From Hofstenia miamia (taxonomy: Eukaryota; Xenacoelomorpha; Acoela), in contig SCFE01000043.1 of the NCBI GenBank assembly GCA_004352715.1, forward strand, positions 1,796,531 to 1,860,530: 64,000 bases of DNA, written 5' to 3'. This document shows, in pieces, positions 32,307 to 43,316 of this stretch. The notes under the pieces were generated by a model. The model was not told the origin of the DNA. It did not search any database and worked only from the letters and a program-made list of their open reading frames with translations. The translations under genes were made by a program, and so were the position numbers. Position 1 is the stretch's first letter. Each line of letters opens with the position of its first letter.

Positions 32307-32759
32307 ATGACAAATAATAAAAGTAAGAGAGGAAGCGCAAAGAAAGCAATACTAAGAACCACCACCCCTATGACGACATGATCATCATCCTATCCAAGGA
32401 ATTCCGAAGCAACCCAAACCCCAGAGTCAGTAAGACAAGAATCCTCTTCCGAACCAGGAACCCCAGAAATCATGGAAATTCTGAGAAAAAATAATGAGAC
32501 TGAGAAATTACTACAAGAAGAAATTGGTCTACTAACAAAAAGGCTAGAAGATATCGAATTGGCAAGTGTGGAAACAATCAGGAACATCAATATTGATATG
32601 GATACCAGGTTAATAGAGAAAAGTGAAGTGTTTCAAAATGAGATCAAGGCACTTACGAAACAATTAACAGAATCAAACAGTAGATTCCTGGAACAAAATC
32701 AGCTTCTGCAAGAGAAGAATAACGTATTAGAAAGGACAAACCAGCAGCTAATAGAAGAC
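32307..32759 (+). pseudogene. gag: gag N-terminal part of copy B2
   Basis: Near-identical to the B1 gag start (ATG 32307). TGA at 32379-32381 replaces CGA of B1 (ACACGATCGTC has become ACATGATCATC, both CpG losses). The coiled-coil part then continues (LTKQLTESN) to the gap at 32760. The internal Met at 32472 begins a 96-codon open stretch up to the gap. Confidence 0.88.
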
Positions 32760-33759
32760 NNNNNNNNNNNNNNNNNNNNNNNNNNNNNNNNNNNNNNNNN
32801 NNNNNNNNNNNNNNNNNNNNNNNNNNNNNNNNNNNNNNNNNNNNNNNNNNNNNNNNNNNNNNNNNNNNNNNNNNNNNNNNNNNNNNNNNNNNNNNNNNNN
32901 NNNNNNNNNNNNNNNNNNNNNNNNNNNNNNNNNNNNNNNNNNNNNNNNNNNNNNNNNNNNNNNNNNNNNNNNNNNNNNNNNNNNNNNNNNNNNNNNNNNN
33001 NNNNNNNNNNNNNNNNNNNNNNNNNNNNNNNNNNNNNNNNNNNNNNNNNNNNNNNNNNNNNNNNNNNNNNNNNNNNNNNNNNNNNNNNNNNNNNNNNNNN
33101 NNNNNNNNNNNNNNNNNNNNNNNNNNNNNNNNNNNNNNNNNNNNNNNNNNNNNNNNNNNNNNNNNNNNNNNNNNNNNNNNNNNNNNNNNNNNNNNNNNNN
33201 NNNNNNNNNNNNNNNNNNNNNNNNNNNNNNNNNNNNNNNNNNNNNNNNNNNNNNNNNNNNNNNNNNNNNNNNNNNNNNNNNNNNNNNNNNNNNNNNNNNN
33301 NNNNNNNNNNNNNNNNNNNNNNNNNNNNNNNNNNNNNNNNNNNNNNNNNNNNNNNNNNNNNNNNNNNNNNNNNNNNNNNNNNNNNNNNNNNNNNNNNNNN
33401 NNNNNNNNNNNNNNNNNNNNNNNNNNNNNNNNNNNNNNNNNNNNNNNNNNNNNNNNNNNNNNNNNNNNNNNNNNNNNNNNNNNNNNNNNNNNNNNNNNNN
33501 NNNNNNNNNNNNNNNNNNNNNNNNNNNNNNNNNNNNNNNNNNNNNNNNNNNNNNNNNNNNNNNNNNNNNNNNNNNNNNNNNNNNNNNNNNNNNNNNNNNN
33601 NNNNNNNNNNNNNNNNNNNNNNNNNNNNNNNNNNNNNNNNNNNNNNNNNNNNNNNNNNNNNNNNNNNNNNNNNNNNNNNNNNNNNNNNNNNNNNNNNNNN
33701 NNNNNNNNNNNNNNNNNNNNNNNNNNNNNNNNNNNNNNNNNNNNNNNNNNNNNNNNNNN
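32760..33759. other. Assembly gap (1000 N)
   Basis: Exactly 1000 Ns. Left flank is B2 gag; right flank is an ATT microsatellite and unrelated DNA, so most of B2 is missing or was never contiguous. Confidence 0.97.
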
Positions 33760-33990
33760 ATTATTATTATTATTATTAGGGGACGGTAATACACTTCATG
33801 CATTTGAAACATACATTCAACATTGAGCACCTACACAAACATCCACTCAAACATTGACTATATTATTATATATTGTACATATTAATTTGTAGTAATTTTG
33901 TTCATGTTTATTTTCTTTTGTCATGTGTTAGTTTGTAGATATTGTATACATATAATGCGCAATAAATTTGCTCTGACTCTTATTATTATC
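33760..33990. repeat. ATT microsatellite and possible non-LTR 3' end
   Basis: (ATT)n at 33760-33777, then about 200 bases ending in AATAAATTTGCTCTGACTC and TTATTATTATC (33960-33990). AATAAA followed by TTA repeats resembles the 3' tail of the non-LTR element at 56207-56280. Which element it is, I cannot say. Confidence 0.4.
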
Positions 33991-34555
33991 ATGCAGTAAT
34001 GAAAACTCACTGTAATCCCAAAATATATATTCTATAAATTGTTCCTGACACTCGAAATAATTCAATAAGCCTATATGGTAACAGAGTTTAACAAAGAAAA
34101 AAATCACTATAATCTTCACAATCAACGCAAAAATATTATCTGTGCTCATTACATATAGTTTTATTGCATTTGGTGCAACAAATAAATGTTTTCCTATCGT
34201 GTGAGTATATGTGATGACGTAATATTCCATGTTATATTGAAATTACTCACAGCTTTCTATAGGACAGTATATGTCAAAGATTTTTACTGTAATGAATGCA
34301 AATTATGCATATCATATTGATACAATTACGATGTAAATATATGTAAATCATTGTTGATCAAAATAACATAAATATTTCACTTAAAAACGTACGACATGCA
34401 GGCGTGTACATTGAAAACAATTCTTTTTGCTCACCTAATAAAATACAACAAATGCTTCCAATTCAACTCTATGAGTTGAAACAAACACTGTTCTTCTGGT
34501 TGGATTTGTTCTGTTCCATTCATTTATAACCCGCCTACCTTGAAGATGAGAATTG
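33991..34555. other. AT-rich intergenic stretch
   Basis: No coding similarity, RNA gene or repeat structure recognised. Confidence 0.6.
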
Positions 34556-34559
34556 TTTC

Positions 34560-34950
34560 TCGTTCAGTTTCGGGATTTATACCTGGTGTAGACCCTTATT
34601 TCGTGATGATTCCCGGCCAACATTTGTTGGTTCATAGTCGTACCAAACACGACCGGATGGAGCCACAAAAGCACCAACCTCTTGATGGGAAGCAGATGTT
34701 TCCCCTTCGTCTTCTTCTTCTGAATAAGATTCACTTCCACTGACCTCATGCAAAAATTCCGAATCCAATATATTATCATTCGAATCTGAAGAAGGAGAAA
34801 GTTCATCTTCATGAGGGAAGTTAGACTGAATAGACTCATTTGCAGCGTCATCAAGCATTGATATTGAAGTCTTCTTCATCCGACAATTCATCCTGTTGGA
34901 ATATCATAGCGATGGCAGGATCCTTACAGAGACGGTTAGGACGACTCATG
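34560..34950 (-). pseudogene. piggyBac-type transposase, N-terminal fragment
   Basis: Minus strand starts MSRPNRLCKDPAIAMIF at 34950 with an acidic stretch, shifts frame near 34860, and continues with Ser/Asp/Glu-rich text (SYSEEEDEGETSASHQEV) ending VWYDYEPTNVGRESSRN. Acidic N-termini followed by a W..........GR..SRN type motif are seen before the DDE domain of piggyBac transposases. The catalytic domain is absent. Assignment rests on general resemblance and is tentative; the element at 52982-54763 is the better case. Confidence 0.45.
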
Positions 34951-34959
34951 GTATTAGCC

Positions 34960-36683
34960 ATTCGACTGGCAGTTGATTATCAATTGTGAAATACAAATGA
35001 GTCACAGCCAGCTTGAGGAGCCAATATAAAGTATGATGTCATTATTCTGGGATTAAGAGTCATCACATGATAGATTAACCAATGAGAAGCCTCTTCCTGC
35101 ACCAACTAACAACATTTGCTTTTATTGAAACTCTTAATGACCTAGAAGTGAAATGCATGTTTCAAAGTCGCACAGAACATAGGAGGGTATCACATACCCT
35201 GTTCGGTGTTCCAGGACCAAATCATAAATATGAAATTAACTATGACGAGTATCTTAAATCGCCTTTACACAATTAAAGAAAACAATATTTCAGCAAAAGA
35301 CAATGAATTTCAAAAGAATCAGTGATTAGTTTAGGATATACAATCCGTTGAACATGTCACACGGTATGACATACCCAGAAAACCGGACAACCGTTAATCA
35401 CTAAAATTTATCACTAACTAATTTATTAAATAGAGTAAATCATATTCCAACATATGACCTTACAAAATGTGTAAAAATATCATTATTGGAAGATCTATAC
35501 TGATTTTTTAGTTTGTGCCTTTAAAGACGCAATGGGATGTTTAGGTTTAATATAATTAAGCTACATATTAATGATTTATTCAAAATCAACAAAATTTGAT
35601 ACTGTTAAATAAAACAGTAATTTCTTGCATAATAATCATTTCATGCATACATTACAGAGGTTTATTGCACTCCAGTACGCGCTATCACTTTATTCCAATT
35701 ATATTCTATGAATATCACGTGCTTTGTTAGGCATCTTAATTGATTAGATAGAGCAACTACAGCTAGTAGTGCATTGAGTCAAGAAGGTGCTTTTTCCTTT
35801 TATCTGTATAACCATAGCCTAACACTGGCATAAAGTAAAGTTATAATCAAATTATTATAAATTTCAAATTGCGCTATCTACACGTTTTAGAACATTTATT
35901 GTTGTGATAGTTTAGGCTGTTAAAGTTATATATAACATGTATTTTAAATGTGTGTTACTATCAAAAGTTATAGTGAGTTATGAAGTAAGTCTAAAAAAGA
36001 GGTATTTTAGCAAGTGTTCAGTGTCAAAGTGACCATTAAAGGATTTCATAATTAAATAGGTATTTTACAGTACTAATCAGTCTCATGGCATTTACTGCTC
36101 CCAGGTCACATGAAAGTGGGACCTGGAACAAATATTTAAGTGGAATGAGACCAACCATGACCAACTTAATATTAAGTTGGCCATGGACCAACATACTACG
36201 TAACCAAAAATTACGAAGCTAAGACCACGGATTTCAGAATATTACTAATAAGTTCTGCTAATTTTGGGCTAAATACAAGTTATACCGTAAAGCCAGTGGA
36301 AAATGGGATCAAAAACTTCAATAGGACTAGGTCCAAATTCAACATGGCTCAATTATAGCAATTTAAGCTTTAAAACTAATTGAAAATCAGTGTGATAGCT
36401 TAGCTCATTTCGCCAAAAATTTCAGCATAAAACACTGTTGAAACATCATGAGGCATTTAAATCGTAAAGACAATGGTTGGGTTCAAAATATTCATGTGTG
36501 TATGTGAAAATCGTTGTTTCCATGATTTTCAATTTTTTAAGATTTTGTCAAGTTTAATACAAATCTTGAGGATGTTATATTCATATACTATTTATGCATG
36601 CTAATTAATCCACTCAGGTCATGCAGCTTAAATACATAAAAAATTTACTCAGTGGACTTCCTCTAATTACTTGATTTTTTTAG
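34960..36683. other. AT-rich intergenic stretch
   Basis: No recognised gene. It contains a perfect 20-base palindrome at 36161-36180 (CCAACTTAATATTAAGTTGG) and a nearby GACCTGG/CCAGGTC pairing at 36102-36126. Confidence 0.55.
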
Positions 36684-36925
36684 AATGCTAACTTTTAAAA
36701 GGCATGCAATTAATCCACGAGTTAATAAAGAATACAGAAAAAAATCATTTGGACAAATTGAAATCCCAAACAATCTCATTGCGGAGTTAACTTTTGAAGA
36801 TTTTGTGTCAACAGTTAATAATCTCATGGAGGAAACTGATTCGCCACTGCTAGTTGATGGTACCAGTTCAGATTTAAATTTTAGATTTGGCAGGCTAAAA
36901 CGAAGAGTTCATGAAAGATTACGAA
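36684..36925 (+). CDS. Candidate host exon, unknown
   Basis: An open stretch preceded by a splice-acceptor-like GATTTTTTTAG and ending near a possible donor (TTTAG/GTTGTC, 36929). Translation begins MLTFKRHAINPRVNKEY and includes IAELTFEDFVSTVNNLMEE and FGRLKRRVHERLRNLG; composition is protein-like (charged, amphipathic helices) in otherwise featureless DNA. I do not recognise the family. It could be chance. Confidence 0.25.
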
Positions 36926-37198
36926 ATTTAGGTTGTCAGCATATAAATCTATTTTTATTGTTTCTTATCGTATAAATTATTTAGTGTCTATAATGTCATA
37001 CATCTTAAACGTTTTTCATTAAAACAAAAAACTAACCCACTCTATGTATTACATTTGTGCAATCCACAAACAAAATATTGCAAATTTGAAAATGAAAATT
37101 TTCATGAAATTTTAATTGCTGACAGCTTGCATAGTTGGAAGGCACCGAATTAACTACAAAAAGAAAATTTCTTGTATACAAATCATAAGTGAAAACCT

Positions 37199-37402
37199 TA
37201 TTTCAGCTTCACTTTTGAAGCATCGCAATGACTTTCTCACACGAAAACTAGAAGAGGAACATGCTTTTTCACAAAGTTTACAACGACTTTCTTTTCTTAG
37301 AGGATGTGGATGCAGCAGTAGCAGCAAATGCCTATATAACGCGACAAAGTTAGTCAACAGAATCACGGCAAAAGAAACATTTCAAAGTGAACTGCTCTTG
37401 TA
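37199..37402 (+). CDS. Candidate host terminal exon, unknown
   Basis: Follows CCTTATTTCAG and reads SLLKHRNDFLTRKLEEEH..., then RGCGCSSSSKCL, ending at TAA 37400-37402. The start is helix-rich. It might be the exon after the one at 36684. No family recognised; low confidence. Confidence 0.22.
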
Positions 37403-40400
37403 ACAGACTAAAATACATTTATTTATCTGTTTGTGGTTTAATTACTGCTAAAAATCCTTATTTCAATTAATGTATTGATCAATATTTATTTGTATTATAG
37501 TTTCACAGAACCATTGGAGTATTTTGTTATATAGCTATTACTGATATTGCGAGTTTAGACTGTTAAGAAATTTGAAGTTGATTATAATATATAAGTATTG
37601 ATTAAATATAAATTATTCCCCAACTTATGCATTATTTTGTGTTAAACTAGAAATTTCTTTAGTATATCATTGAAAGTTCATGTAATAATGCTTCCTTTGA
37701 AGGGAATTTCCATTTTCCACTCAACCAAGTATTCTTCATTCTATAAATTATATTTAGATCATAAAGTCAAAAAATATGTCACATTTATAGTCTATCACTT
37801 AGACAATATTCAGCATAAACTAACGTAGTAATGACTTACAAATCCTTGCAGATAAAATCTGCAGCGCAGGGAAATATGCTGTTCCATTGTTATCATTATC
37901 TAGAATGTCTAAAACCAGCCACTACGTAATTTCATTGTAAAATGTCAAATGATGTGACTCGCACAAATTTTTTATAGCGTACAATCAGATCGATTGTTAA
38001 TAACCAATTAGCATTTTGCATCTCACTGTATAGTGGAATTTTCGCGCTGACTAGCTCCATGTAAAACTGTTTTTTGTTTTTTGGATTTATCTAAACTGGA
38101 TCCACTACGATGTCCGAAAAAGAATGTTAAATTTCGCACTTTTACTTTAAGTGCTATTTTAATTTAAATAGTAGACCATCTTTGGAGACCTATTGCTACA
38201 TGAGTTTTTATTCTATCAAGACAGTTTACATACTATTCGATGCGTTCTGAGTATTTCTACGAAAAACATATTTTGATTTTATGAGTTCATCAATTTTGAC
38301 AGTTCTTAGAGCGAAAAATGACATCAATCGAAACTCGACTCCATTACATAACATTTGTCTGTTATTAATATATATATAATTTATTGTTTATATAAATAGT
38401 TTGTATTACATTATTCATTTAATTTCTCGATTGTTTAGGTTGACTACATAAAATGAGAAGAAATAGTTGTGATGAAACAAAGTTCGTTTCTAACGCACTT
38501 GGAATAATGATCATAACCTACACAATTTGTATATGTAATATATTATTGGATATTCAATAATTGTTCATGAATTGTAAACTTCTTGAGCAATTATATTTAG
38601 CTTTTTATTCAATTAACGCTATGAATTTAATGTTAGATGTAATGAGAGTAAAACCTTCACATTTTTTCAGTTTCTAATAGAGATAAGCAATTTAGATGCA
38701 TTGCAAAATCCTGTTGATATATATGCATTACTTCAAAGAACGAAAGATAATGCGTCATTGAAGTGGAGTAATTAGTTCACAAATCGCAATAAATTCAATT
38801 CATTTAATTCCAAATGATTTTTCTTAAATATTAATTTGCACTGCGTTACTTTACCACTAGAGGGCTTGTAAATCGTTGAATTGAATTTCGTCTAATGCAT
38901 TAGACGAAATATATTTTGCTGAAAAATCTTTATCCCGACAGATGGCACTCGCAAATGCTCAATATAGCTTATCTTAGTACATTAGGAAATATTATTTTGT
39001 GCAATTTCTTCTAAAGTATGCACCATTTTTAAAAATAACTCTGAGGATATGAGTGTTAATGTCCTTAAGATTTCATAGAACCATTAAAGTATTCATTTAC
39101 TGTGGTAGTTTTTTGTACAATTCATGGCAGCTATTTGTCAAAAATCAATGATTTTTGAGTTAAATTTGAATATTACGTGCTGTGAGGAAACATTTTCAAA
39201 GATCAACTCTCGGCATTTGATTGGCTAGCACATGGCGAATCAATTTCACCCTGCATGGCTGGTAATTCAAATAGATTTTGGACGCGAAAGATTTTTAATT
39301 AAGGGGTTTGTAACTTTTTCAATCTATACTTGTAGATAATTAAATTTTGCTCCATATGCTAAATTTGCACCAGAAGATATGTGCAGCAACCTATAAAATT
39401 CACGACTAAATAAGATGATAGAATTTTTACTAATTCATTTAGTTGATTTATTTTTTAAATTCTATATGCCTTGATACATTGAATTATTAGAAATCTATTT
39501 AGAAGCTATAAACACCCAGACCCTATTTTGAACATTCCTGTTTACAGAGTAATAATTCATCGCAACTAATTCTATATTTTGTGCGTCTAGACAAACATTC
39601 ATACCTTTCAAATTTTAATCGCCTTTTCATTTCAGGTAAATTTTTTATTGCATTTTAAAACGTGTTCTATTGTATATATCATGTGAAGTAACATCATAGT
39701 ATTGATTTACTACTGTGTATATAAAAAGAAATATTTTTAAAAAAGCATGTTGATTACACGTTTTTTATAAGAAACCTACATGTAGAATCTCGAAAAATTA
39801 AGACACTTTTGGAACTACATTATATGACGATTTTTCAAATAAGAAAGTTTTTTCATACATATTTACATTTCTTTTTATGTGGCAAAAGCTGTAAGCCATC
39901 ATCGTTTATCTAAAAGAAGTGATTCTGTTAGAATATACATTAGCAATATTACTTTTAATATGACTACTGTATATGTAGTTGATATTTGTTGAGATTTTGT
40001 GTTGTGTTCGTACATATGACTACTGTATAGTTAATATTTGTTAAAAAAAATTTTTGTGCTGTGTTCATAATTAAGAAATTAAGAAATATTTAAAACTATA
40101 TCACTCATTGGATGAAAATTTTTATCAGAAATAATTAGAAACTGAATAAGAAACTTTTGGAACTAAAAACACCAAAAATTTTACCAAAATTAAGAAACTT
40201 TTAGAGCTAGCCCCTTCACCTAGCTTTTTATATAAAAAAAAGTGTATTTAATTAATCTTTCATCGATTATTTTTTGTAAATTATTTCTATTAATTTCGAC
40301 CAATTCATAAAACCTTTTTGTTTTGATTAAATAAAATAATCATTCAGAGGAATTTTTAAACAATTTATTAGCATTGTCACAAAGTTTGAATGGGATTTCA

Positions 40401-40603
40401 TTGTCAGACTGTTTTTTTATAAATAAATTTATACATAAACCACAAAAACAATATGTGAATACAAATATTAATTTTTCCACACGGCTTTGTATTTTAATGA
40501 TTGCAATGGATGAAATTAATTTTAACCTAAGTTATATTGCTATTTTTATTGTATTATGGGTGAAATTTCTGCATGGGAAGGATATTACAGCCTATTCCCG
40601 CTG
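37403..40603. other. AT-rich intergenic stretch
   Basis: Over 3 kb with no gene or transposon I can recognise. It contains a perfect 26-base palindrome at 38885-38910. Short ORFs here look random. Confidence 0.6.
38885..38910. repeat. Perfect 26-base palindrome
   Basis: Two 13-base arms with no spacer, centred on TGCA: one arm is ATTTCGTCTAATG. Function unknown. Confidence 0.9.
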
Positions 40604-41925
40604 ATATTATAATTATGATAGAAGGCTCATTGTAGCTTTTGATTATAATAGAGGGCTAATGGTTAAATATGCTGTAATTAAATTTTTAAATCATTAAAAA
40701 TTAATAAATAATACTTTTCTAGTGCTAATTCATATTTAGTATTACTCTATGTTAGAATTAACACAATATTTGTTGCTGTAACTAAGCATTAAGGTATATT
40801 TTTAATGAATTAGTCACTGGCATAAAATCAGATAGTCATTAGTATTGAATCACAGTAGTCCTTATTAATGAGTGCTTAATAATGCATATCTAGATGTAAT
40901 TTTTTATTTTAAAATGATTTAATATAGTTTTAAATCCATTTCTACAATATTCGCAATGTATTCTCTATTTATGATGCCCTACACACCATTATACCACATC
41001 AAAGTAGTCATTAATAAAAAATTACAGTAGTCCTATTTTATCTTTAATAACTGACACTTTTCTAGCCCTAATTTTTAATTTAAAAGCGGATTATGACAGT
41101 GCGATCTTGATATCTTCAATATTGGTTAAGCATAGAGGGGTTGATTATCTGTTTTTGCATTATTTCATTTGAAAGTAGTCATTAATTTTGAAACGCAGTA
41201 GTCCGCAAAAATAATTGATTAATGTGCTTAATATTACTTTTCTAGATCGGATTTTGAGTCTAAAAACTATTTGCATTAGTAAAATATTAATATCTTCAAT
41301 ATTAATGGAGTACTCAGCAATTTAAAAGTGAAGATCGTCAAATTCGGGGCTATGTTATACAATAGTTGTCATTAAACTAAAAACATAGTAGTCCTAATCT
41401 ATCAATACCAAATAGCACTTATCTAGGACTAATTTTTAATTTCTAAACGATTTAAGACATTCCGAAACCTATTATTTTCAGAGCATTGAGTCATTATTTA
41501 TTGCCAGTACCCTATCTTGGATTTGCTTCATTTCAAAGTAGTGGCAAATAATTTATGAGAGGTGTATACCCTATGAACTAGTGATACAAAATAGATATCT
41601 AGCAATATTTTTCAATTTAAAAACTTTTAAAGTTGGTCCCAAATCAATATCTTTTATATTACAATAGCTTTTGAGGGGTACTTAATAAAGCTACTGAACT
41701 ATCTTAGAGTAGTCATTCACTTAGTAGTCCTCATTCACAACTGTTAAATCAGCCCTGTAGGGTCTTTTTATAGCTATATAGTGGTATTTTCTATGTATAC
41801 ATTCAAATTATACTCGTTTTTCAGGTTCATGGGGTATATTTTGACAAGGAGCCCTGTTATTATAATTTTTTTGACAGATGGCCTTTATTATAATGAAAAA
41901 TTGACAGAGAGCCCTGGTTTATAAT
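40604..41925. mobile_element. Possible TIR element with internal ~172-base tandem repeats
   Basis: At least six decayed repeats: AGTAGTCATTA...CAGTAGTCC cores begin near 40830, 41001, 41175, 41364, 41536 and 41707, spaced 171-189 bases; a second core CTTTTCTAG..CTAATTTTTAATTT recurs near 40715, 40883, 41051, 41231, 41417 and 41596. The array lies between inverted motifs: GATTATAATAGAGGGCT on the left (40640-40656) and a match to its complement on the right (41855-41925, with GAGCCCTG and TTATAATC, repeated). No coding capacity. Resembles non-autonomous DNA elements that carry central tandem repeats. Confidence 0.55.
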
Positions 41926-41940
41926 CGATTTCTACTAAAT

Positions 41941-42151
41941 TTTGTAATTCATGAAACCTCCTCCACGCTTTCTATCCATTTAAAGCATCTTTACTCCTTC
42001 ATTTGCTCCACTAAGCGCTATCCCGCCTGTTGGAAGACATCTTGGATTTCTCCGCTGTTAAAATCTAATCAGCTTCCCTCCTCGCAGGTCACGTCCTACC
42101 GCCCAATAGCTATTCTATCTCGACTGTCTATCATCTTTGAACGCCTTGTTT
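41941..42151 (+). mobile_element. Non-LTR retrotransposon fragment
   Basis: About 210 bases matching 9060-9270 and the complement of 57440-57633 (linker to first RT block). It ends abruptly inside ERLV at 42151, joined directly to pol of B3. Confidence 0.88.
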
Positions 42152-43316
42152 TATGGCAAGAACAGGAGGAACTGGACAACATTAAGGAAGAACTAGCGAA
42201 ACTGCCATCACTTAACACACCAGATTACAATGAGCAGTTTATATTAGATTGCGATGCAAGTAAGGTTGCCATAGGGGCAATGCTAGGACAGATGAAAAAC
42301 GGAAAGGAGGTACCAATACAATTCTTCAGCCGCAAACTACGGGCAAGTGAAGAGAACTACAGATCCACCAAGGTAGAAATGTTAGCCCTAGTTGAGAGTA
42401 TTAGAAAGTTCAGACATTTCCTGATCGGAAAAGAATTCCGAGTACGCACCGACAACAGCAGCCTTGCATGGCTAAAAAAAAGTTCTCGGGAGACAAATCA
42501 GGTATCGTATTCTGATGGATAGAGTACCTCAATGAATTTACATTCACAATAGAGCATCGAAAGGGCACCCTACATAGCAATGCAGACTTTTGGACGTCAC
42601 TACCAGAATACCAGAGAGACGCAGAAAAGACAGACAGAGAAAAACAACAATTCCAGTTCCTACCACACAACCAATATGATGAGCTACCGGAGATTAACGT
42701 AGATAAGAAAGGGCAAACGGTATTACCAATCATGATAAAGGAAGAGATCTCTGAAAAGGAGATAATAGACAAACAGCAAGATGACGTGATCCTTAACGAA
42801 ATAATAAGTAAATTGAAAGAACCTCGAGTGACTTTATCGAAGTTAACAGCAAGTTACTTCGAATGATACAAATGGAAAGTAAACCGAAATGGATTACTGT
42901 ACGTCGAAGGTCAAAACAATAGAATTGCAATACCAGAGTATTTTAAAAGAGACCTTATACGGCGGATACACGAAAAAGGCCACCTCGGAATAACGCAGAC
43001 AGAGAAAACATTTAATGGACGATTTATCACAACAGCAGTAAGGAAGGTAATCAAAGACATCATTAATAAATGCACGACATGTTTGTTACACAACAGTCAA
43101 TGATTCCCAACACAGAGAGCACCGCTAGAAAAGATAATAGCCACACAACCGAACGAAATAGTCCATATAGACTTAGAACAACTATCAAAAGATAACGAGG
43201 GGTACCAATTCCTATTAGTGATGGTGGACAATTTCACAAAGTATGCGAGAATGATCCTGATGAAGAACACGACTGCGGAGACCACAGCAGAAATAGTAAT
43301 GAAGGAATGGATACTG
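42152..43316 (+). pseudogene. pol: RNase H-integrase remnant of B3
   Basis: Begins WQEQEELDNIKEEL, then RNase H (LDCDASKVAIGAML, VEMLALVES, RTDNSSLAW); a frameshift from an extra A near 42480; linker; integrase zinc finger (HEKGHLG...KCTTC); first core Asp present (HIDLEQL, 43168), unlike B1. Integrase stops after MKEWIL at 43316, where a deletion joins it to the ORF3 leader. TGA at 43099-43101 is shared with B1. Confidence 0.9.

Noticed and set aside
34540-34743. Plus-strand 67-codon ORF
   Set aside because: It lies opposite the better-supported minus-strand piggyBac-like fragment.
40374-40604. 76-codon ORF next to the tandem array
   Set aside because: AT-rich, low-complexity composition, no start context and no similarity; probably chance.
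40604-41925. CRISPR-like array
   Set aside because: Units are about 172 bases, diverged, without short identical repeats and unique spacers; the sequence is eukaryotic.
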